From: Mediterranea massiliensis
GTDB taxonomy: Bacteria > Bacteroidota > Bacteroidia > Bacteroidales > Bacteroidaceae
Direction of reading: 5' to 3'
Assembly (NCBI GenBank): GCA_958402075.1
Contig: CATXSD010000085.1
Span: forward strand, 1 to 11,078
Length of the DNA: 11,078 bases
This document shows positions 1-6,328 of the stretch, in pieces. The first letter of the stretch is position 1. Each line of letters starts with the position of its first letter. The notes under the pieces are model-generated. The model searched no databases and had not been told where the DNA came from. It was given only the letters and a program-made list of their open reading frames with translations. The position numbers and the translations under genes are program-made.

Positions 1-1
1 C

Positions 2-541
2 CCCCTGGTGCGCTTGTCGCCCTACAATGCCCAGGGCAAGCGTATGACGTCGTTTGCCTCCGTGTTCGTTACTCCGCTGGTAGACGATACCATCGAGGTG
101 AACATCGAGCCGGCCCGCATCTCCTGGGATACCTTCCGAAGCGGTGGCGCGGGCGGTCAGAACGTGAACAAAGTGGAGTCCGGCGTCCGTCTGCGCTACC
201 AGTACAAGGACCCCTACACGGGCGAGGAAGAAGAAATCCTGATTGAGAACACCGAGACGCGCGACCAGCCCAAGAACCGCGAGAATGCCCTCCGCCTCCT
301 CCGCTCCATGCTCTACGACAAGGAGATGAAGCACCGCATGGCCGAGCAGGCCAAGATTGAGGCGGGCAAGAAGAAGATTGAGTGGGGTTCGCAAATCCGC
401 AGTTACGTCTTCGACGACCGTCGCGTGAAGGACCACCGCACCAACTACCAGACCAGCGACGTGAACGGCGTGATGGACGGCAAGATAGACGGTTTCGTCA
501 AGGCCTACCTGATGGAGTTCGCGGGAGCGGGCGAGGCGTAA
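2..541 (+). CDS. prfB: Peptide chain release factor 2 (RF2), C-terminal part, 5' truncated by window edge
   Basis: RF2 recognises UGA and UAA stop codons in the ribosomal A site and triggers hydrolysis of peptidyl-tRNA in the cytoplasm. The visible 179 or so residues hold both functional sites. SPY (in RLSPYNAQGKR, nucleotides about 11-43) sits where RF2 carries its SPF codon-recognition tripeptide; RF1 has a PxT motif instead, so this is RF2 and not RF1. GGQ is encoded at 152-160 inside SGGAGGQNVNKVESGVRLR and is the catalytic loop of the peptidyl-tRNA hydrolysis domain. The C-terminal ERQ-rich helix region and the VKDHRTNYQTSDVNGVMDG segment are typical of class I release factors. The frame is open to the left edge, so the true start and any programmed frameshift site lie outside. 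The Phe-to-Tyr change in SPF is conservative. Codon use is GC-rich. An intrinsic terminator follows 39 bases after the stop. Confidence 0.96.
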   Translation, partial: PLVRLSPYNAQGKRMTSFASVFVTPLVDDTIEVNIEPARISWDTFRSGGAGGQNVNKVESGVRLRYQYKDPYTGEEEEILIENTETRDQPKNRENALRLLRSMLYDKEMKHRMAEQAKIEAGKKKIEWGSQIRSYVFDDRRVKDHRTNYQTSDVNGVMDGKIDGFVKAYLMEFAGAGEA

Positions 542-579
542 GGTGAGCGATAGCTTTTATACTTATTATATATATGATG

Positions 580-617
580 GAGGAAGTGACTGAATAAGGA
601 TGTCACTTCCTCTTTTT
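580..617 (+). terminator. Rho-independent terminator of prfB
   Basis: Arm GAGGAAGTGAC (580-590) pairs perfectly with GTCACTTCCTC (602-612) across an 11-base loop, and TTTTT (613-617) follows directly. This is an 11-bp stem plus U-tract in the correct place and orientation to end the prfB transcript. It lacks a T-run on the opposite strand, so it is probably unidirectional. Confidence 0.9.
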
Positions 618-688
618 ATAAATAAAAATTACCAACTCTTCTTGTAATTCTCAAAAGGAAATCTCAGATGTGATGGAAGGCCTCTATA

Positions 689-776
689 GGGAAGGTTTGA
701 AACCTCGGGGCCTTATGTTTGAAACATTCCCCCCTTATGTTTCAAACATAGGCACCTTAGGGTTTAAACCCATTTA
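689..776. repeat. Four tandem 22-bp units, each centred on a TTT-n-AAA palindrome
   Basis: Four palindromes lie at an even pitch: AGGTTTGAAACCT (693-705), ATGTTTGAAACAT (715-727), TATGTTTCAAACATA (736-750) and GGGTTTAAACCC (760-771). Their centres are at 699, 721, 743 and 765.5, so the period is 22 bp. Units 2, 3 and 4 also share a CCTTA left flank (711, 733, 755). Units 2 and 3 differ only in the central base, so they are exact reverse complements of each other and can form a 14-bp perfect hairpin (714-727 with 737-750, loop 728-736) extended by one wobble and one G-C pair. Units 1 and 4 can pair around it (GGTTT/AAACC on both sides of a bulge). The array sits between two convergent genes. 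I do not recognise a named repeat family. Its role is unknown; a bidirectional transcription end or a protein-binding array are possibilities. Confidence 0.85.
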
Positions 777-900
777 TTTCAAGGAGAAGAGAACGAAACC
801 GGATTCGCTTTTGTTTTGTCAAGAAAATGTACTATCTGGCGGATGAGGCTGCTTGTTACTGCAACTCTTCCGTCGGTTTGCGTCAAGGCTGCCGGATGGT

Positions 901-1317
901 TTATTTTCCGCGGAAAGTCACGAACGTACCGTCGAGCAGGCACGAGAAGAGGTCGAGCTTGATGTAGACGTGGTCCATGTAGAGCGTGCCTCCTCCCGGG
1001 TAGCTCAGCGCGATGGAGTTTTGCAGGCTGTTGGCCCAGCGCCAGTAGAAGGTGTAGTATTCCTCCCACACCTCGCCATAATAATTGTATAGCAGCGATT
1101 CTTCGCCCTGCCCGCCGGTATAGAAAATAATCTGGTGGTTGACCAGCGTACCGTCGTCCAGCGAATAGTTGGCCTCCCAGGTGTGGTCGCACAGCTCCCA
1201 CGTGGTGGCTCCGCCTCCTTCGGGATAGTCACTTTCGCCGATGGAGCAGCCGCTCCCGGCAACCAGCAGGGCGAGGAGGCAGAGGAGGAGGGGCAGGTGT
1301 CGTTTGCATTCTTTCAT
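901..1317 (-). CDS. Small exported lipoprotein, unknown function (possibly lipocalin-like)
   Basis: The 138-residue product begins MKECKRH, then has a leucine-rich hydrophobic core (residues 8-19) and AGSGC, so Cys24 is the probable lipidated residue after signal peptidase II cleavage. The box is a loose match, since Gly rather than Leu is at -3. The mature part (115 residues) starts CSIGESDYPEGGG, with acidic residues soon after the Cys. In Bacteroidetes such acidic residues can direct surface display; that is inference. The body is short and rich in Trp and Tyr (TWEL, HTWEANY, EEYYTFYWRW, LSYPGGGTLYMDHVYI, GTFVTFRG), a pattern that fits a small beta-barrel or sandwich such as lipocalin-like Bacteroides lipoproteins, but no catalytic motif is visible. 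The ATG at 1317 is preferred over an in-frame TTG at 1356 because a perfect -7 element (1354-1361) overlaps that TTG and would place the RNA start about 30 bases upstream of the ATG. The gene appears monocistronic and convergent with prfB. Confidence 0.8.
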   Translation of the reverse strand: MKECKRHLPLLLCLLALLVAGSGCSIGESDYPEGGGATTWELCDHTWEANYSLDDGTLVNHQIIFYTGGQGEESLLYNYYGEVWEEYYTFYWRWANSLQNSIALSYPGGGTLYMDHVYIKLDLFSCLLDGTFVTFRGK

Positions 1318-1353
1318 GTCATTCAGGTTATCGGTGGTTTTCAATGAAATGTT

Positions 1354-1361
1354 CAAAGGTA
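1354..1361 (-). promoter_or_regulatory. Bacteroides -7 promoter element for the lipoprotein gene
   Basis: On the minus strand these bases read TACCTTTG, an exact match to the Bacteroides primary sigma -7 consensus TAnnTTTG. The -33 region (around 1380-1385) is only a weak, T-rich match to TTTG. Predicted transcription start is near 1348, giving a leader of about 30 bases before the ATG at 1317. Confidence 0.6.
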
Positions 1362-1444
1362 TAAAAAGAAAATGAAAATTTAAATGTTAGGCTGCAGAAT
1401 TCTACGGCTTTGTTGAGTTTCCGATAGTTACATAGAGTAGAAGA

Positions 1445-1503
1445 TTATGCAGTGTTTGAAGAGCATTACCTTATGCATTCTTTTCATCTGTTTAATTGCA
1501 TAA
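1445..1503. repeat. Three TTATGCA words, one inverted: possible operator
   Basis: TTATGCA occurs at 1445-1451 and 1471-1477, and its reverse complement TGCATAA at 1497-1503. The left edges of the three words are 26 bases apart, about two and a half helical turns. The cluster lies about 100 to 160 bases upstream of the best fucosidase promoter candidate, where an activator could bind. The words are short and the DNA is AT-rich, so chance is possible. Confidence 0.35.
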
Positions 1504-1577
1504 TGGTTGATGATTGGAAATTGATTTTGGGGGATGGACTTGTCGTTTGCGATATATATAGAAATTATTGAGACACT

Positions 1578-1613
1578 TTTGATAGTGTGGATTTTTATAA
1601 GTTTTTATATTTG
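1578..1613 (+). promoter_or_regulatory. Candidate promoter of the fucosidase-esterase operon
   Basis: TATATTTG at 1606-1613 matches the Bacteroides -7 element TAnnTTTG exactly, and TTTG at 1578-1581 could serve as the -33 element, although the 24-base gap is longer than the usual 19-21. An alternative uses TTTG at 1610-1613 as -33 and AAACTTTG at 1635-1642 as an imperfect -7, with a 21-base gap. Either choice leaves a leader of roughly 120-150 bases before the fucosidase ATG. Confidence 0.45.
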
Positions 1614-1727
1614 TAAATACTTTCTGTCATAGGAAAACTTTGAAGCTGCATTATGAAGAAACTTTAAGCGCTCTTGTTCTATTTTGAAAGGAGTGCATAT
1701 CGTGGGATGTCTATGAAGATATAAGGA

Positions 1728-1772
1728 ATGGAGTATAAAATGTTACAGAATACTTTAAAACGGAATTTATGA
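1728..1772 (+). other. 14-codon upstream ORF overlapping the fucosidase start (ATGA)
   Basis: ATG at 1728 opens a frame encoding MEYKMLQNTLKRNL whose TGA (1770-1772) overlaps the fucosidase ATG (1769-1771) as ATGA. This geometry is typical of translational coupling. AAGGA immediately before the ATG is too close to be a good ribosome binding site, and AT-rich DNA yields such short frames by chance, so this is only a candidate leader peptide. Confidence 0.25.
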
Positions 1773-3658
1773 AAAAAAGATTTTTAGGAGCCTGTTTGTT
1801 AAGCGTATTGGTATTTGTACAAGCTTTTGGACAAAAGGGTGGTGATGAACAGGGTTTGGAAGCTCCCGAGAAGTTTCAGTTGGAAGCTGATAAAGAAGCC
1901 GTTCAAAAGGCTTACAAAGGTTGGTGGACCAAAAGTCAGGCAAACTATGAAGAAAGAATGGATTGGTATAAAAAAGCCAAGTTTGGTTGTTTTGTGCATT
2001 GGGGAGCTTATTCTGAGCAGGGCGGAATATGGAATGGACATAATTTGGGAGGATATACGGAACATTTGATGAGGCGTGCCTGTATCCCTTTGGATGAATA
2101 TAAAAGGGAAGTTATAAAGCCTTTTAATCCAACAGAGTTTAATGCTGATGAATGGATGCGCAATGCAAAGGATGCAGGAATGAGATACTTTATTGTGACA
2201 GCCAAACATCACGATGGTTTTGCAATGTTTTATTCGGATGCTTATCCTTATGACATGAGGATGACAAGTTACAGGGGTAGGGATGTAATGGAGGAATTGC
2301 GTCTGTCTGCTAAGAAATATGGATTAAAATTTGGCTTTTATTATTCTCATGCTTTCGATTGGGAATGTCCTGACGCGCCAGGCAATGATTGGGATTATAA
2401 TAATCCTGGGGGTGACAAGGAAATTGGCGGTAAGGACTGGTGGCTGGAGCGTAAGGATTTTCTTCCTCATGCAGAAAAGTATGTGTTGGAAAAAGCAATC
2501 CCGCAAATTCGAGAGCTGATTTTGAAATATGATCCGGATATTTTGTGGTTTGATACACCTCATAAATTGCCATTATACTTAAACGTACGAATTTTGGAGG
2601 CTATTCGTGAGATTGATAAGAATAGTAAGATCGTGATAAATGGCCGTTTGGCTCGTTGGAGCAACAAAAATTTGGGAGATTATTCTAATACGGGAGATCG
2701 TGCTGCTTTTTTCCCAAACAATGAAACTCTTTGGGAATCGATTCCGACAACCAATGAATCGTACGGATATAGTAAAGTTGATACAATCCGTAAAAGTGTA
2801 CCTTTTTTTATTAGACTTATTACTACTGCTGCATCCAAGGGCGGTAATATTTTATTAAATGTGGGCCCTATGGGGAATGGGAAATGGGATGAACGTGATA
2901 TCAGAATCTTCAAGGGGATTGGTGATTGGCTGAAAATTAACGGGGAAGCAGTTTATGATACTCAAAAAACAAGTTTACCTATTCCATCGTGGGGAGTTAT
3001 GACACAACGTGGAGATACATTGTTATATGCACATGTATATGATTGGCCTGAAGACGGGAATTTAATAATTGGTGGACTGCGTTCCAAAATTCAAAAAGCT
3101 TGGCTTCTGGCGGATAAAGATGTTGAAATCCCTTTCCACCGAATCAACAGGAATGATTATGAGTTGGCATTGCCTGTAAATGCGCCGGATACGGTAAATA
3201 CAATTATTGCGATGTCTCTTTCAGATATCAAAGAACCTGATCCGGTCCGCCTTTTGGATTCTCAACATTCTAATACGCTATATACTTTTGACGGATTATT
3301 GTGTGGGAAGGGACTTTCGTATGGTGATGGAAAACCAAATCGAAATTATGTAACCAAATGGGTGTCCACCTCTCAATGGATCGAATGGCCGTTCCGTTTG
3401 AATGAACCTGCTGAGTACGATTTATATATAGACTATAATACACAGAACGCAATATCCAATTATGGAACGATGCGCCTTGAAATTGCAGATAAGGTTTATA
3501 AAATAGATTATTCACCTTGGCCCGAAAAGAAAGGCATTAAGAGCTTATATATAGGTAGGATAAAAATGAATGCAGGTGTATATCAATGTTGTTTGAAAGG
3601 GGAGAAATATGTTGGAAATCAATTTATGGGAGCTATTGCCATCCGTTTAAAAAAATAG
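1769..3658 (+). CDS. Exported GH29 alpha-L-fucosidase with C-terminal beta-sandwich
   Basis: The enzyme is predicted to release alpha-linked L-fucose from glycans by the retaining mechanism of family GH29, in the periplasm. Residues 1-21 form a signal peptide (MKKRF then a hydrophobic core, cleavage before Gln22), with no lipobox Cys. The TIM-barrel domain spans about 60-400: FGCFVHWG (72-79) and TAKHHDGF (144-151) are the substrate-binding His motifs of GH29, LWFD (259-262) puts Asp262 at the usual nucleophile position, WESIPTTNESYGY lies at about 322-334, and LNVGPMGNG (363-371) is the C-terminal signature. The acid/base residue varies in GH29 and cannot be assigned here. Residues about 400-485 look like the C-terminal beta-domain. 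Residues about 495-629 (FDG, WIEWPF, YDLYIDYNT) resemble a CBM6-like or other carbohydrate-binding sandwich, which makes the protein longer than the roughly 450-residue core. The gene is conspicuously AT-rich. It probably forms an operon with the following esterase, 45 bp downstream. The substrate is not determinable. Confidence 0.93.
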   Translation: MKKRFLGACLLSVLVFVQAFGQKGGDEQGLEAPEKFQLEADKEAVQKAYKGWWTKSQANYEERMDWYKKAKFGCFVHWGAYSEQGGIWNGHNLGGYTEHLMRRACIPLDEYKREVIKPFNPTEFNADEWMRNAKDAGMRYFIVTAKHHDGFAMFYSDAYPYDMRMTSYRGRDVMEELRLSAKKYGLKFGFYYSHAFDWECPDAPGNDWDYNNPGGDKEIGGKDWWLERKDFLPHAEKYVLEKAIPQIRELILKYDPDILWFDTPHKLPLYLNVRILEAIREIDKNSKIVINGRLARWSNKNLGDYSNTGDRAAFFPNNETLWESIPTTNESYGYSKVDTIRKSVPFFIRLITTAASKGGNILLNVGPMGNGKWDERDIRIFKGIGDWLKINGEAVYDTQKTSLPIPSWGVMTQRGDTLLYAHVYDWPEDGNLIIGGLRSKIQKAWLLADKDVEIPFHRINRNDYELALPVNAPDTVNTIIAMSLSDIKEPDPVRLLDSQHSNTLYTFDGLLCGKGLSYGDGKPNRNYVTKWVSTSQWIEWPFRLNEPAEYDLYIDYNTQNAISNYGTMRLEIADKVYKIDYSPWPEKKGIKSLYIGRIKMNAGVYQCCLKGEKYVGNQFMGAIAIRLKK

Positions 3659-3703
3659 TGAGTAATGGCAGAATAAAGCTAATTTGCAAAATTGAAATCA
3701 TAT

Positions 3704-6238
3704 ATGTATAATAGATTAAGGTGCTATATAATTTGCTGTGTTACTTTTTTTTCTTGTGCGATTTCTATCAAGACAAAGGCCGGTGATATCGCTCCCAAAA
3801 TTCGCGTGGCGTGCATCGGCAACAGCATTACGTATGGAGCCGGTTTGCAGAATCCGTTCAGAGATAGTTATCCGGGGGTGTTGGAACAACTGCTTGGTAC
3901 GGGGTATGATGTGCGAAATTTCGGCATAAGCGGACGTACGGCATTGCAGAAGGGGGATCGTCCCTATATGCGTGAGCGGGCTTACGCTGAGGCTTTGGAT
4001 TTCGCTCCGAACATCGTGACCATTAAACTGGGCACCAATGATACGAAACCGTGGAACTGGATACATAAGGAAGAATTTGAACACGACCTGTTCGAGCTGG
4101 TCCGGTCGTTCCAGACGCTGGACACCCGGCCGAGAGTTATCATCTGCTTGCCGGTACCTGCGCCGGAAGGTGGTAAGTCCATCAACGAGGAAACGTTGGT
4201 GCGCGATGTGATTCCCGCCATCCGCAAGGTGGCCCGTCGTAGTGGAGCCGAAGTGCTCGACCTGCACGAGGCGTTGCAACCTTACTATCCCCGCTGTTTC
4301 CCCGATGGTGTGCATCCCGATGCGGAAGGTTCGCGGTTGATGGCCCGGACACTATATACTTGCATTACCAAACAGCCGGCCCCCGAGGTGGCGGCGTCAG
4401 GTGCTTTTCCTGGCAGGAAGTCGTCATGGAATGGTTACGACCGCTATGACTTTGTCTGTGCGGGTAGGGAAGCGATTGTGGTTGTTCCGCAAAAGGCAGC
4501 TTCAGGCAGGCCTTGGATTTGGCGACCCGCCTTCTTCGGCGCTTTTCCCGCGGTGGACGTGGCGTTGCTGAAAGAGGGTTTCCACGTGGCCTACTACGAC
4601 CTGGCTCATCTGTACGGCAGTCCGCGGGCCATGCGGCTAGGTGATGTGTTCTACGACCGGATGGTGGAACGCTTCGGCCTCTCGCCGAAAGTGACGCTGG
4701 AAGGATTCAGCCGGGGAGGCCTGGTCGCACTGAACTGGGCGGCCCACCGTCCCGACCGGGTGGCCTGTGTCTATGTGGACGCGCCGGTGTGCGACCTTTC
4801 GAGCTGGCCGGGCAGGGAGCGGGAGGAGCTTTGGGCCGACATGCTGGCGGAATGGAAGGTAGCGGACGAAGAAGTAACCTCCGATTTCAAGGGGAACGCT
4901 TTCCAGGCTCTTCCGACGCTGGCCAGATACAAGATACCCGTGATGGCAGTCTGTGGAGACAGCGATCAGGTGGTGCCCTATGAGAAAAACATGAAGCAGC
5001 TCCGTGACCGATATGTGTTGATGGGCGGCGTGGTGGAAGTGATTCTGAAACCCGGTTGCGACCATCATCCCCACAGCCTGGAACAGCCGGAAGCAGTGGT
5101 AGATTTCATCAAACGCTATCAGAGCGGTGAGGCGAAGTACAGACACATCGTGAGGCGCGGAACGCTGGCCAATGCCTTCTCCAAGTTTGAGCGGGAAAAG
5201 AAAGGAACGGTTGCCTTCCTGGGCGGCTCCATTACCGAGATGCGGGGATGGCACAACATGATGATGGAGGACTTGAAACAACGTTTCCCAGAAACGACAT
5301 TCACATTCATCGAAGCGGGTATCGGTTCTACAGGCTCTACGCCACATGCTTTTCGGCTGGAGAATGACGTGCTGCGGAAAGGAACACCCGATCTTCTGTT
5401 TGTGGAGGCCGCAGTCAACGATCATACCAACGGTTTCGGACCAATAAAGCAGGTCAGAGGTATGGAAGGCATCGTCCGGCATGCACTTGAAGCAAATCCC
5501 TGGATGGATATCGTTATGCTGCATTTCATTTACGATCCCTTTATAGACATGGCCGAAGCGGGCCGGCGTCCCGATGTGGTGCTCAATCATGAACGGGTGG
5601 CCAATCATTACGGTCTCTCTTCTATTGACTTGATTCAGGATATCTTTGTACGCATGAAGGACGGGCAGTTCACCTGGAAGGAGTTTGGCGGAACGCATCC
5701 GTCTTGGGACGGGCATAAATATTATGCGGCCGCTATCAGCACATTGTTCGATGCAGAGCAGCAAGATAGGGCCGGATGGAAACTGGGACCTCATTCGTTG
5801 CCGGAGAAACCGTTGGATGTTTTCAACTATGGCAAGGGATGTTTCGTAGGGATAGACCAGGCAGTTTCTTTGAAAGGATTCCGAAAGGTGGACGACTGGA
5901 TGCCGGAGGAGAAAAATGTGGCAGTCCGCAGCGGCTTTGTTCATGTTCCTATGTTGTTGGCCGACAAGGCAGGAGCTTCCTTGCGTCTGGAGTTTGAAGG
6001 ATGTGCGGTGGGGCTGTTTGTGGTGTCGGGGCCTACGGCCGGGGTCATCGAATACAGTGTAGATGGTGCTGACTGGAAGAAGCTGGATACACATACCCAA
6101 TGGAGTAACGGCGTGTATCTGCCGTGGGTGTTCATGCTGGAAGACGAACTGGCTACCGGGAAGCATACCTTGAGATTACGGATGGCCAAAGGTGGAAAAG
6201 CAGGATGCTGGATACGTAATTTTGTAGTGAATCGTTGA
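3704..6238 (+). CDS. Three-module hydrolase: SGNH esterase, alpha/beta hydrolase, SGNH esterase, C-terminal sandwich
   Basis: This 844-residue protein is predicted to be exported and to remove ester groups (for example acetyl) from carbohydrates. Numbering is from the ATG at 3704; an in-frame TTG four codons earlier is less likely. Residues 1-26 look like a signal peptide. Module 1 (about 32-222) is a complete SGNH hydrolase: GNS with Ser41, NFG with Gly74, GTND with Asn112, and DGVHPD with Asp201 and His204. Module 2 (about 242-472) is an alpha/beta hydrolase with nucleophile elbow GFSRGG (Ser336), acid Asp421 in GDSD, and a His in GCDHHPHS (454-455). Module 3 (about 486-685) is a second SGNH domain with GGS (Ser509), Asn572 in VND and His665 in GGTHP; the usual Asp of DxxH is Gly662. 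Residues about 700-844 form a beta-rich domain (LEFEGCAVGLFV, IEYSVDGADW, HTLRLRM). It follows the fucosidase by 45 bp on the same strand. The first 25 codons are AT-rich like the fucosidase, and the rest is GC-rich. The substrate is unknown. Confidence 0.9.
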   Translation: MYNRLRCYIICCVTFFSCAISIKTKAGDIAPKIRVACIGNSITYGAGLQNPFRDSYPGVLEQLLGTGYDVRNFGISGRTALQKGDRPYMRERAYAEALDFAPNIVTIKLGTNDTKPWNWIHKEEFEHDLFELVRSFQTLDTRPRVIICLPVPAPEGGKSINEETLVRDVIPAIRKVARRSGAEVLDLHEALQPYYPRCFPDGVHPDAEGSRLMARTLYTCITKQPAPEVAASGAFPGRKSSWNGYDRYDFVCAGREAIVVVPQKAASGRPWIWRPAFFGAFPAVDVALLKEGFHVAYYDLAHLYGSPRAMRLGDVFYDRMVERFGLSPKVTLEGFSRGGLVALNWAAHRPDRVACVYVDAPVCDLSSWPGREREELWADMLAEWKVADEEVTSDFKGNAFQALPTLARYKIPVMAVCGDSDQVVPYEKNMKQLRDRYVLMGGVVEVILKPGCDHHPHSLEQPEAVVDFIKRYQSGEAKYRHIVRRGTLANAFSKFEREKKGTVAFLGGSITEMRGWHNMMMEDLKQRFPETTFTFIEAGIGSTGSTPHAFRLENDVLRKGTPDLLFVEAAVNDHTNGFGPIKQVRGMEGIVRHALEANPWMDIVMLHFIYDPFIDMAEAGRRPDVVLNHERVANHYGLSSIDLIQDIFVRMKDGQFTWKEFGGTHPSWDGHKYYAAAISTLFDAEQQDRAGWKLGPHSLPEKPLDVFNYGKGCFVGIDQAVSLKGFRKVDDWMPEEKNVAVRSGFVHVPMLLADKAGASLRLEFEGCAVGLFVVSGPTAGVIEYSVDGADWKKLDTHTQWSNGVYLPWVFMLEDELATGKHTLRLRMAKGGKAGCWIRNFVVNR

Positions 6239-6265
6239 GTGGTTCTGAAAATTCTTTCCGTTTCG

Positions 6266-6297
6266 CTTGCATTCTTCCCGAATTCTCCCTTACTTTG
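6266..6297 (+). promoter_or_regulatory. Candidate promoter for the microprotein-CYTH-MgtC operon
   Basis: TTACTTTG at 6290-6297 matches TAnnTTTG except for one base, and CTTG at 6266-6269 lies 20 bases upstream as an imperfect -33 element. This would start RNA near 6303, about 25 bases before the ATG at 6329. No terminator hairpin is visible after the esterase stop at 6238, so read-through from upstream is also possible. Confidence 0.45.
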
Positions 6298-6328
6298 TTA
6301 AAACGTTGAACTTAAATGATACAGTATT

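Larger units (their letters stand above)
542..900. other. Intergenic region between convergent prfB and lipoprotein gene
   Basis: About 360 bases with no credible gene on either strand. It contains the prfB terminator (580-617) and a 22-bp-period palindrome array (689-776). The stretch 777-900, downstream of the lipoprotein stop on the minus strand, shows no hairpin with a T-tract. The palindrome array is the only structured element that could end that transcript. Confidence 0.7.
1318..1768. other. AT-rich divergent intergenic region between lipoprotein and fucosidase genes
   Basis: About 450 bases without a gene of normal size. It carries the minus-strand -7 element of the lipoprotein (1354-1361), a cluster of TTATGCA/TGCATAA words (1445-1503), plus-strand promoter candidates (1578-1613 and a weaker one at 1610-1642), and a 14-codon upstream reading frame touching the fucosidase start (1728-1772). 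Base composition is clearly AT-richer than prfB or the genes right of 3780 and continues unchanged into the fucosidase gene. Confidence 0.7.

Noticed and set aside
689..776. CRISPR array
   Set aside because: Units are 22-bp palindromes in direct tandem with no unique spacers of 30 or so bases and no cas genes.
779..1201. 140-codon minus-strand frame overlapping the lipoprotein gene
   Set aside because: It overlaps the lipoprotein in another frame, which has a signal sequence, lipobox and matched promoter.
3692..3703. TTG start four codons upstream for the esterase
   Set aside because: The ATG at 3704 gives a good signal peptide with its basic residues near the start; the TTG adds nothing and has no ribosome binding site.
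4637..6166. 509-codon minus-strand frame opposite the esterase
   Set aside because: Composition shadow of a gene with three recognisable hydrolase modules; its product is His- and Arg-rich without motifs.
6239..6328. Terminator after the esterase gene
   Set aside because: No stem longer than a few base pairs and no T-tract behind one could be found.
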